A stretch of 15,053 bases of DNA, taken from positions 1 through 15,053 of the forward strand of contig DATJBC010000171.1 in the NCBI GenBank assembly GCA_035515515.1. Reading direction: 5' to 3'. Within the stretch, counting starts at the first letter, position 1, and each line of letters begins with the position of its first letter. A program made the translations under genes and the position numbers. This DNA comes from DATJBC01 sp035515515. GTDB lineage: Bacteria; Actinomycetota; Acidimicrobiia; Acidimicrobiales; UBA8190. Positions 1 to 6,317 of the stretch are shown here, in pieces. The notes beneath the pieces are model-generated. The model was not told where the DNA came from, did not search any database, and saw nothing but the letters and a program-made list of their open reading frames with translations.

Positions 1-640
1 CGCGGGCGGTGTCGAGGAGCCACCGAGGGTGACGCACCACGCGGGGCAGCATCTTCAGGATCGTGCGCCGGTCCAACCGCAGGGGTGGCGACAGCCCGTG
101 GCGCAGGTCCCGCTCCCTGTTGCCGGGGATCGGCGTGTCCACGGTCACGAGCAACGCCCGGTAGCCGGCCTTCTTCGCCCGGTCGACCAGCTGCTCGGCG
201 CCCGCCCGGCCACCCAGCATGTAGAGCTGGAACCACGCCGGCCCGGCGCCGGCCTCTCCCACCTCGGCGATGGAGTGCCCCGAGAGAGAGCTCAGGCTGA
301 CCACGGTCCCGGCCGCGGCGGCCGCCTGTGCCGCCGCGACGTCCCCGGCCGGGTCCATCATGCGCGTGAAGCCCACGGGGCTGAGCAACAGGGGCATCGA
401 CACGTCGGTGCCGAGGACTCTCGTGCTGAGATCGGGAGCGGGGACACCCGGGCTGGCCGCCATGCGCGGCCGGAACTGGACCAGGCCGAAGGCGTCGACG
501 TTCGCCTGCACGGTGGCTTCGGCGCCAGCCCCGCCTTCGATGTAGTCCCAGACGGGCCCGGGCAGCCGCCGCCGCGCCAGGCGCCGGGCATCGGCGACGG
601 TGCCGATGCGGGCTGCCACACGACGTTCGCCTACGCCCAT
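1..640 (-). CDS. FMN-dependent alpha-hydroxy-acid dehydrogenase (lactate dehydrogenase/monooxygenase-like), N-terminal part
   Basis: The minus strand stays open from an ATG at 640 to the window edge (about 213 residues), so the gene is cut at its C-terminal side. The protein opens MGVGERRVAARIGTVADARR and continues with WDYIEGGAGAEATVQANVDAF, as in the FMN_dh family (L-lactate dehydrogenase LldD, lactate 2-monooxygenase, glycolate oxidase). Later family landmarks are MPLLLSPVGFTRMMDP, WFQLYMLGGR (the Gln-Leu-Tyr FMN site), LLVTVDTPIPGNRERDLRHG and a Pro-rich turn. The family oxidises 2-hydroxy acids with FMN in a TIM barrel. The catalytic His and the distal phosphate-binding loop lie outside the window, so the substrate cannot be assigned. 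The start is the first ATG before the conserved N-terminus; a GGGAG lies 3 nt upstream, which is close. A TANNNT-like hexamer (TAGGGT on the minus strand, 683-678) is a possible -10. The gene is divergent from the phasin-like gene. Confidence 0.88.
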   Translation of the reverse strand, partial: MGVGERRVAARIGTVADARRLARRRLPGPVWDYIEGGAGAEATVQANVDAFGLVQFRPRMAASPGVPAPDLSTRVLGTDVSMPLLLSPVGFTRMMDPAGDVAAAQAAAAAGTVVSLSSLSGHSIAEVGEAGAGPAWFQLYMLGGRAGAEQLVDRAKKAGYRALLVTVDTPIPGNRERDLRHGLSPPLRLDRRTILKMLPRVVRHPRWLLDTAR

Positions 641-677
641 GAGCTCCCACTTGCGCCGACGGCTGCGGAACGTCCGT

Positions 678-683
678 ACCCTA
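678..683 (-). promoter_or_regulatory. Candidate -10 hexamer for the alpha-hydroxy-acid dehydrogenase gene
   Basis: Read on the minus strand the hexamer is TAGGGT, fitting the actinobacterial TANNNT -10 pattern. It would give a 5' untranslated leader of about 30 nt before the ATG at 640. No clear -35 was seen, so this is tentative. Confidence 0.3.
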
Positions 684-817
684 ACCCTCCGGCGCCGCAC
701 CCGCCCGGACGCCAGACCCTTCGTGGGTGGTCGACGCCTTCCCCGGCTTGGGGACCGGGTGCGAGGAACTGCGCGAGGCCCGTTCCCGCCCGTTGGCGGA
801 GTTGGCTCTGAAGGCCA

Positions 818-831
818 GAGTCTTTTGGCTC
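818..831 (+). promoter_or_regulatory. DosR/DevR-like inverted repeat (box A)
   Basis: GAGTCTTTTGGCTC is a 5-4-5 inverted repeat with one arm mismatch, followed by TATTT. By my count it matches the mycobacterial DosR box GGGACTWWAGTCCC at 9 of 14 positions, so it is the weakest of three similar sites in the window (see 2164 and 14814). It lies about 80 nt upstream of the phasin-like start at 911, in the 270-nt divergent intergenic region, which otherwise holds a short A/T-rich stretch and a leader ORF. Regulation by a DevR-type response regulator is inference. Confidence 0.35.
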
Positions 832-880
832 TATTTCTTTGCCGGCGCGCGGCGCACGCTGTAAGTAGGTGAGTAGGTGA

Positions 881-910
881 ATGGCCTTCCCTCGAAGGGA
901 GGTGAGTTGA
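881..910 (+). CDS. Possible 9-residue leader ORF (MAFPRREVS) abutting the phasin-like gene
   Basis: An ATG at 881 opens nine codons and ends at TGA 908-910, directly touching the ATG of the next gene at 911 in the same frame. A purine-rich AGGTGAG lies about 7 nt before this ATG, so it has its own plausible ribosome binding site. It could couple or attenuate translation of the downstream gene, or be an accidental short frame. The peptide shows no amino-acid run typical of attenuators. Confidence 0.25.
   Translation: MAFPRREVS
885..902 (+). promoter_or_regulatory. Small hairpin overlapping the ribosome binding site of the phasin-like gene
   Basis: CC-T-TCCCT, CGA, AGGGAGG can fold as a 7-bp stem with one bulged T and a 3-nt loop. 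The right arm (AGGGAGG) is the core of the strong Shine-Dalgarno AGGGAGGTGAG (896-906) that serves the ATG at 911. Folding would hide the binding site, and ribosomes on the preceding mini-ORF would open it. Whether this is used in the cell is unknown. Confidence 0.35.
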
Positions 911-1216
911 ATGGCAACGGCTCATGAACACAACGTGGAAGCGGAGGCTCTCGAGACCGTCCGCAAGATGGAGGAGGCGGTCCTTGAGGCCGCGAGGAAG
1001 TGGGCCAAGGCCGTCGGTGAGGCTCTGCCGGTGGAGATGCCGGTCGTTCGCCAGCTGGTGAGGGGATCCTTCGATTTCACGGAGGAGCTCCTCAGGGCAC
1101 AGCACGCGTTCGTTGACAGCGTGCTCGAGGTGATGCGGCCTGTGCACCGGCCCACGAGGGCGGTTCCCGCCCACCGTGGGACTCCGAGGACCCGGCCGAC
1201 ATCCAAGGCAGCCTGA
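911..1216 (+). CDS. Small phasin-like helical protein
   Basis: The 101-residue protein starts at ATG 911 behind a very strong Shine-Dalgarno (AGGGAGGTGAG). Residues 5-85 are predicted by eye as two or three amphipathic helices (VRKMEEAVLEAARKWAKAV, then FTEELLRAQHAFVDSVLEVM) separated by a Pro-rich turn (ALPVEMPVV). The last 25 residues are basic and Pro/Thr-rich. This layout resembles short actinobacterial phasin-like proteins and the C-terminal helices of polyhydroxyalkanoate granule proteins. Similarity is at the level of architecture, not clear family motifs, so a granule or scaffold role is only a suggestion. There is no signal peptide or membrane segment. It sits alone between a divergent dehydrogenase gene and a convergent pseudogene. 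A DosR-like repeat, a mini-ORF and a site-masking hairpin precede it. Confidence 0.75.
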   Translation: MATAHEHNVEAEALETVRKMEEAVLEAARKWAKAVGEALPVEMPVVRQLVRGSFDFTEELLRAQHAFVDSVLEVMRPVHRPTRAVPAHRGTPRTRPTSKAA

Positions 1217-1220
1217 GCCC

Positions 1221-2029
1221 TCAACGGGCTGGGCCCCTACGACCGGGGAGTCGATGGCCGACATCACCCCCCGGTCGTTTCGCGTGGGTCCGAGGCCAGA
1301 TCCACACGCCGTCGTCGAACTCCTCGGCGAGCTCGGTGCCGACCTCGACGGCCAACCGGGTCTTGCCGACGCCACCGACACCGGTCAGCGTGACCAGACG
1401 CTGGGACCGCACCATCTCGGCGACACGATCGACCTCACCGTCGCGCCCGACGAGCGAGCTGACCTGGCGTGGGAGGTTGCCCGCGAAGTGCTCGACGCTG
1501 CGCAGGACGGGGAACTCCGATGGGAGCCCGTCGGCCACCACCTGGAACACCGGGATCGTGCCGCGAAGCGCCCGCAGACGGTGGTCGCCCAGGGGACGGA
1601 GGGATGTCGGCTGCGCACCAGGCCCTCGGCCGTGTCGGAAACGAGCACCTGCCGACCGGTGCGCGAGGGCCAGCAGCCGCGGGGCCCTGTTCACCTCTGT
1701 CCCGACGTAGCCGTCGTCGCGCTCGACGGCCTCACCCGTGTGCAGCGCCATGCGGACGGCGAACGGGACGGCGTGATCGCCTACGAGCTCACGCTGCGAC
1801 TCAACGGCAGCCGTGACTGCGTCCAGCGCAGACGAGAACGCGGCGCAGAAGCCGTCGCCCCGGTGTCGAACACGTAGCCGCCCCGGCGCTCGATCGTGGA
1901 GCGGACGATGGCACCGTGCGCCTGGACCGCTGCGGCCATCTCCGCAGGTGTGGCCTCCCAGAGTCGCGTGGCGTCCTCGATGTCGGTGAACAGGAAGGTC
2001 ACCGTGCCCGATGGCTGCTGCATCGACAC
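1221..2029 (-). pseudogene. Decayed class III nucleotide cyclase/NB-ARC-type ATPase regulator
   Basis: On the minus strand from GTG 2029 (or ATG 2023) the reading is SGTVTFLFTDIEDATRLWE, the start of class III adenylate/guanylate cyclase domains. It continues to GGYVFDTG, where a missing base in a G-run (1858-1861) breaks the frame. The next frame restores GDGFCAAFSSALDAV, FAVRMALHTGEAVERDDGY and VNRAPRLLALAH. A further shift near 1651-1659 leads to QVLVSDTAEGLVRS, and another near 1605-1612 to TSLRPLGDHRLRAL. Then follow FAGNLPRQVSSLVGRDGEVD and a perfect P-loop GVGGVGKT (1359-1382). Homology stops after DGVWI near 1299, possibly with a fourth shift into LASDP. Intact relatives run several hundred residues further, with an ATPase, TPR repeats and often a LuxR domain. 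All of that is missing, so this is a truncated pseudogene and not one sequencing error. Confidence 0.85.
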
Positions 2030-2163
2030 GGGCGCACTCTACTTTGCCGGTGCTGCAGGACGAAGGGTCTCCCGCAGGACAGCGTCAGATGCTCTGCGCA
2101 GACGCTGCTCGAGGTCCGGGAGCGCTCTCACGTGGGGCCGTCGGCGCTCGCGTCACGGAGAAT

Positions 2164-2177
2164 GGGCCTTTCGGCCC
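2164..2177 (+). promoter_or_regulatory. DosR/DevR-like perfect inverted repeat (box B)
   Basis: GGGCCTTTCGGCCC has perfect 5-bp arms around TTTC and by my count matches GGGACTWWAGTCCC at 11 of 14 positions. It lies about 36 nt before the GTG chosen as start of the c-di-GMP gene and overlaps two earlier in-frame ATGs (2162 and 2180). An octamer AATGGGCC occurs on both sides (2161-2168 and 2179-2186). It could be an operator or, as RNA, a short hairpin. Confidence 0.45.
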
Positions 2178-2212
2178 TAATGGGCCCGGGGAGCCCGTCC
2201 GATGCCCTGGTC

Positions 2213-4369
2213 GTGAGTGGACCGCGTCAGGTGGCAGGACCGGGTGCCGTGGGCGCGCGCCGCGGGAGCCCCTGGACCGCCGCCCTCTACCTGATCGGTG
2301 GCGAGTTGGTCCTGCTCGCCTACTACCTCCTCCCCGGGGGGGTGAGCGGGCCCAATGCGGCCGTGAAGGTCTCGCTGTTCTGCTTCATCGGCGTGTCGGC
2401 CGGCGCCGCCGTCCTGGTGGGCATCCGGCGCCACCGGCCGCAGCGGCCACTCGGCTGGTACCTGGTGGCCGCCAATCAGATCGTGTACGCCGCCGCCGAC
2501 CTGACCTTCTACATCCGGCACGACCTTCTGGGGTTCAACCAGTACCCGTCGGTCTCGGACCTGCTGTACGTGCTCCATTACCCGCCCCTGATCGCCGCCG
2601 TCCTCATCTTCATCCGCCGGCGGAGCCCCGGCACCGACCGCTCCGCTGTCATCGACGCAGGCATCCTGGCCACGACGGCCGCCATGCTCTCGTGGATCTT
2701 CGTGATCGACCCCTCGGTGACCACGGCCGGCCAGAGCCTGCTGTTCCGCACGACGTCGGCGGCCTATCCGATCCTGGACCTCGCCGTGCTGGCCGTGGGG
2801 ATGTGGCTGCTCGTGGGATCGGGCCGCAGGCCCCGGTCCTTCTGGCTCCTGGGGGCGGCGCTCATCCTGCTCTTCGCCACCGACACCCTCTACGCCCTGC
2901 AGCAGGTCCACGGGACGTATCACCCGGGCAACTTCCTCGACGGCATGTGGGCGACCTACTACCTGCTCGTCGGGGCGTGCGCCCTGGATCCGACCATGAC
3001 CGACCTCGACGTCCCGGTATCGGCGAGCGAGGGCGGGGTCGTGTCCCGCTACCTGGGGCTGGGGCTGGCGGCGGTGGCCGTCCCGGCCATCTTGCTGCTC
3101 GAGGAGGGTCGCAACACGAGGTACGTGCTGTTCGTGGTGGCCGGGGGCACGGCCATCCTCTTCGGCCTCGTCATCGTCCGGCTCTCACTGGCGGCGGGAC
3201 GACAGAGGGACATGGCCGTCACGGACCAGCTGACCGGCCTCCGGAACCGCCGGTACTTCGAGGCCCACCTGGAGACCGAGTGCGCCCGCTCGCTGCGCTC
3301 GGGGGACCCTCTGAGCCTCATCCTCTTCGACATCGACTACTTCAAGTCGGTGAACGACGGCTACGGGCATCCGACCGGCGATCGCGTGCTGGCCGAGATG
3401 GCGGCGCGTCTGGCCGCCGAGACCCGTGCCGGGGACGTGCTGGCGCGCTACGGGGGCGAGGAGTTCGCCGTGCTCCTGGCGGGTGCGTCGTCGGGCACCG
3501 CCGAGACCGCGGCGTCGAGGATGATGGCGGCGGTCAACGACGCCCCCTTCTCGCCCGAGCAGGGGCTCCAGCTGTTGATCACGGCGTCCGGCGGTGTCGT
3601 CACCTATCCGGACCATGTGTCCACCCCCGCCGAGCTCGTAGCGGGGGCCGACCGGGCGCTGTACGCCGCCAAGAGCGCCGGCCGGTCCCGGCTCGTGGCC
3701 GGCCGGTTCGACCCCCTGCCCACCTTCCTGCGGCGGGGACGCGTCGACCCCGTGGTCGACTATCTCGAGGCGCTCGCCGATCGCGTCGACGTCTACCAGG
3801 CCCCCGTCGAGCACGGCAGCGCCATCGCCCGCTGGGCCGTGGCGATGGCGGCGGAGCTGGGCCTGGACGAGGCCACCCAGCGGCGCTGCGACCTCGCCGG
3901 CCGCCTGCACGACGTGGGGAAGGTCGCCGTGCCGCTGCACATCCTGACCAAGAGCGGCCCCCTCGACGGCCACGACTGGGTCCACCTGCACGACCACCCC
4001 AGTCAGGGAGAGCTCATCGTCTCGTGCGCACCGGGGATGAGGGAGATCGCCGAGATCATCGGGCAGCACCACGAACGGGTCGACGGAACCGGCTACCCGA
4101 GGGGGCTCGCCGGGGCCCAGATCCGGGTCGAGTCCAAGATCCTGAGCGTGTGTGACACGTTCGCCTCGATGCGGGCGGCTCGCCCGCACCGGCCGGCGCT
4201 CAGCCAGGAGGAGGCGGTGGGCCGGTTGACCGCCGCCCGCGGGACCCAGTTGGCGGCCGATCTCGTGGACCTCTTCCTGGAGCTCCTCGGGCGCCAGGTC
4301 GTGGGCAGCGTCGGGCTCCTCACGCACGGCCGCTTCGTCGACGCCGTGCCGGACCAGGCGCGGAAATGA
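2213..4369 (+). CDS. Polytopic membrane c-di-GMP protein with GGDEF and HD-GYP domains
   Basis: About 718 residues from GTG 2213. Residues 17-325 hold roughly ten hydrophobic segments, forming a membrane sensor module I do not recognise by name. The GGDEF domain follows (DQLTGLRNRRYF from about 338, metal-site FDID at 372-375, active site GGEEF at 414-418). An intact product-inhibition I-site, RAGD (405-408), lies exactly five residues before GGEEF. The C-terminal HD-GYP domain has HDVGK (566-570), HHE (619-621) and GTGYP ending at 629. Both synthesis of c-di-GMP from two GTP and its hydrolysis are therefore possible. The start is uncertain: ATG 2162, ATG 2180 and GTG 2213 are all in frame and none has a well-spaced Shine-Dalgarno. 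I prefer 2213 because a palindrome covers the earlier ones. A small gene follows after 31 nt. Confidence 0.9.
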   Translation: MSGPRQVAGPGAVGARRGSPWTAALYLIGGELVLLAYYLLPGGVSGPNAAVKVSLFCFIGVSAGAAVLVGIRRHRPQRPLGWYLVAANQIVYAAADLTFYIRHDLLGFNQYPSVSDLLYVLHYPPLIAAVLIFIRRRSPGTDRSAVIDAGILATTAAMLSWIFVIDPSVTTAGQSLLFRTTSAAYPILDLAVLAVGMWLLVGSGRRPRSFWLLGAALILLFATDTLYALQQVHGTYHPGNFLDGMWATYYLLVGACALDPTMTDLDVPVSASEGGVVSRYLGLGLAAVAVPAILLLEEGRNTRYVLFVVAGGTAILFGLVIVRLSLAAGRQRDMAVTDQLTGLRNRRYFEAHLETECARSLRSGDPLSLILFDIDYFKSVNDGYGHPTGDRVLAEMAARLAAETRAGDVLARYGGEEFAVLLAGASSGTAETAASRMMAAVNDAPFSPEQGLQLLITASGGVVTYPDHVSTPAELVAGADRALYAAKSAGRSRLVAGRFDPLPTFLRRGRVDPVVDYLEALADRVDVYQAPVEHGSAIARWAVAMAAELGLDEATQRRCDLAGRLHDVGKVAVPLHILTKSGPLDGHDWVHLHDHPSQGELIVSCAPGMREIAEIIGQHHERVDGTGYPRGLAGAQIRVESKILSVCDTFASMRAARPHRPALSQEEAVGRLTAARGTQLAADLVDLFLELLGRQVVGSVGLLTHGRFVDAVPDQARK

Positions 4370-4400
4370 GTCCCGGGTCCTATTCGACGGAGGAGGCGCA

Positions 4401-4730
4401 TTGTCAATGATGGCCCATGTGGAGGTGTTGGAGCGCAAGCGAGCTCGTCCCGCCCGCCCGGGACAGGAGCCCGGGCCTGCGCGCACGGCGCGGCCGGCGG
4501 TGGCGCCCGGCCCGGCGTCGCGCCACGAGGACGGCGGGAGCCGGGGCGTACGCGTGAAGGCGGTGATCGTCGTCCACGCCAACGCGCGCTGTGCCCTCTA
4601 CGCCGACGGACACCGGGGCGACTGGCCCTCGTTGGAGGCCGCCCAGGAGGCGGCGGCGAGGACCGGGCCCCGTCTGCGCTGGCGCGAGTCGACGCCGGGG
4701 GTGTGGGTGGCCGAGCGCGACGACGCCTGA
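4401..4730 (+). CDS. Small unrecognised protein downstream of the c-di-GMP gene
   Basis: A strong GGAGGAGG (4389-4396) precedes TTG 4401 and ATG 4407. TTG gives 109 residues and ATG gives 107; ATG has the less crowded spacing. Residues 1-50 are rich in Arg, Pro, Ala and Gly and look disordered. Residues 52-109 form a compact Trp-containing module (VKAVIVVHANARCALYADG, DWPSLEAAQEAAA, LRWRESTPGVWVAE) that looks like a small alpha/beta fold. I do not recognise a named family. The gene starts 31 nt after the c-di-GMP gene stop, in the same direction, so co-transcription is likely. A role in c-di-GMP signalling would be guesswork. No signal peptide or membrane segment is seen. Confidence 0.7.
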   Translation: MSMMAHVEVLERKRARPARPGQEPGPARTARPAVAPGPASRHEDGGSRGVRVKAVIVVHANARCALYADGHRGDWPSLEAAQEAAARTGPRLRWRESTPGVWVAERDDA

Positions 4731-4735
4731 CGGGA

Positions 4736-4779
4736 CCCGCGTGGCCTCGCCGCGGGCGCGCGTGAGGACGGGTGACCCG
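4736..4779. terminator. Two short hairpins between convergent genes (possible bidirectional terminator)
   Basis: The 49-nt gap between convergent genes contains CCCGCG and CGCGGG (4736-4741 and 4751-4756, 9-nt loop), then CGGG-TGA-CCCG (4769-4779). Neither is followed by a T-run, as is common in G+C-rich actinobacteria. Termination is inferred from position. Confidence 0.35.
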
Positions 4780-6192
4780 CTAGGCGTCGCGAGTGGCCAT
4801 GCGCCAGGCCCCGATCGCGGACCACCCCACGATCCAGCCCGCGATGACCGCGATCATCGCCCACGTCGGCATGGGGGGTATGCCCAGCGCGCCACGCCCG
4901 CCGAAGACGCGCCGCCCGCCGGCGACCGCCAGCCCCGCCGGCCGCAGCTGGTCCATGGCCACGCCCACGATGACGCGCTGCCCGTTCACGAAGTGGGGGA
5001 TCTGCACGTTGGCCAGGATCGGCGTGAGGATGATCTCGAGCGCGATCATGAGGATGGTCGCCACGATCCGCTGGCCGATGAGCGAGCCCAGCCCCAGGCC
5101 CACGACGCAGCCCACGGCGACCTCGAGCTCGAGCCACAGGCCGATCTTGACCATCTCGTTCGTGGCCGGGATGAGCGTTGCGAGCTCGTCGTCGTAGTAG
5201 CGGCTGTAGGCGGCGTCGAGGTGGTGCCGCACGAAGCTGCCGACGTCGGCGGGGGACACCGGCGTCGGCTCCACGCCTCCCCGGGGCTTGAGGCGGACGC
5301 CGTTGGGGCCGACGGAGAAGGCACCCGCCGCCTGCTCGGGGTGTGCCAGGAGCCAGCGCCCCAGCTGGGCCTTGTCGAGGTGCAGCGGGACGGCGACCCC
5401 GTTCTCGTTGAGGGCGGCGGGTGGCGGCGCGCTGGCGAAGGCCGTCATCAGGCAGAGGAAGGCGAAGCCCGCGGCCACCAGGGGGAGGACGACGGCCAGC
5501 CCGGCGGGCAGGCGGGCGAGGTAGAGGGCCAGGCGGGACCGGCCCGTCACCACCAGGTGCCGGAACACGCCGTCGGCCAGGTCGGTCGTCCCCGCCGTGG
5601 CCCCCAGGGTGGCGGCGATGATGAACCCGAACTCCGCCATGGGGGCCATCAGCCCGGAGAACACGCTCGGGCTGCCCGCCGGGCCGTAGCTGTGGGGGGA
5701 GATCAGGTGGAACAGCAGGCGGATCCCCAGCACGATCACCGGCAGCCCGACGGTGAGCACGAGGACGGCCGTCATGAGGCCGCGGCGCTTGCGGAGCTCG
5801 AGCAGCCTGGTGGCGACGAGCGGCCACGTGGGCAGCGGGGAGCCCCGCCCGTCGTCGCCCTCGTGGCCGGGTGCGGGCGGGGGCCCGAGGGGAGGCCATG
5901 GTCTCGGCGGTGCCGGGGCGCCGGTGCCCGGCCGCTCCCGCGCCGGGCCCGGGGCCGTCGCACCCGTGGATGCCCGCGGGGCCGGCTCCGCGCCGGTCTG
6001 CGGCCGGCCCTCGCCGGGCCCGGCCTCGTGCCGCGCCGGGCGCGTGCCGGCGCCACGGCGCCGCGACAGGCGGACGATGCCGTAGACCACGGCTGCCAGC
6101 ACGATCAGGCCGAGGACGGGTACGCCCAGTCGTGCATGGTGCCGGGCGGCCGTGGGCGGCGCCGCCGCCAGGATGGACCAACCGATGCGCAC
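4780..6192 (-). CDS. ABC-2-like multi-spanning membrane permease with an extra N-terminal membrane anchor
   Basis: About 470 residues from GTG 6192, preceded by AAGGGGAG at roughly 11 nt. Residues 22-42 are one hydrophobic segment followed by basic residues. Residues 43-120 are a Pro/Ala/Gly/Arg-rich linker. Then comes LVATRLLELRKRRGLM and a first membrane helix of the main module (about 141-165). A long loop (SPHSYGPAGSPSVFSGLM), FGFIIAATLGATAGTTDLADGVFRHLVVTGRSR (typical of ABC-2 type permeases), further helices, a large extracytoplasmic loop with a DAAYSRYYDDELATL segment, and three or more C-terminal helices follow. ABC-2 permeases export substrates with a separate ATPase. No ATPase gene is adjacent here, so the partner must be elsewhere or the protein works alone. 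The substrate is unknown. The gene is divergent from the P450 gene. Confidence 0.8.
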   Translation of the reverse strand: MRIGWSILAAAPPTAARHHARLGVPVLGLIVLAAVVYGIVRLSRRRGAGTRPARHEAGPGEGRPQTGAEPAPRASTGATAPGPARERPGTGAPAPPRPWPPLGPPPAPGHEGDDGRGSPLPTWPLVATRLLELRKRRGLMTAVLVLTVGLPVIVLGIRLLFHLISPHSYGPAGSPSVFSGLMAPMAEFGFIIAATLGATAGTTDLADGVFRHLVVTGRSRLALYLARLPAGLAVVLPLVAAGFAFLCLMTAFASAPPPAALNENGVAVPLHLDKAQLGRWLLAHPEQAAGAFSVGPNGVRLKPRGGVEPTPVSPADVGSFVRHHLDAAYSRYYDDELATLIPATNEMVKIGLWLELEVAVGCVVGLGLGSLIGQRIVATILMIALEIILTPILANVQIPHFVNGQRVIVGVAMDQLRPAGLAVAGGRRVFGGRGALGIPPMPTWAMIAVIAGWIVGWSAIGAWRMATRDA

Positions 6193-6305
6193 GGGCTGCG
6201 GGCTCCCCTTCCGGGCTCGCCGGTCTCGGGTGGGTGACAGAGTCTCTCGCAGCCGGGCGCGTCGTGAGCGGCAGGTGCTCGGGGGGGCCGACGGTGGACG
6301 GAACC

Positions 6306-6311
6306 TAGACT
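6306..6311 (+). promoter_or_regulatory. Candidate -10 hexamer giving a leaderless P450 transcript
   Basis: TAGACT fits TANNNT and ends 6 nt before the GTG at 6318, so transcription would begin at or next to the start codon. No Shine-Dalgarno precedes this GTG, in agreement with a leaderless mRNA. No recognisable -35 was found. Confidence 0.5.
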
Positions 6312-6317
6312 TCGACG

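Noticed and set aside
1176..1877. Plus-strand open frame through the cyclase remnant
   Set aside because: The cyclase and P-loop motifs lie on the minus strand and account for the region.
3185..4582. Long open frame antisense to the c-di-GMP gene
   Set aside because: It mirrors codons of a gene with clear GGDEF and HD-GYP motifs; its product is low-complexity and shows no recognisable domain.
4591..6237. Long plus-strand open frame across the permease gene
   Set aside because: The product is Arg/Gly/His/Gln-rich without motifs. The opposite strand encodes clear membrane helices and ABC-2-like sequence.
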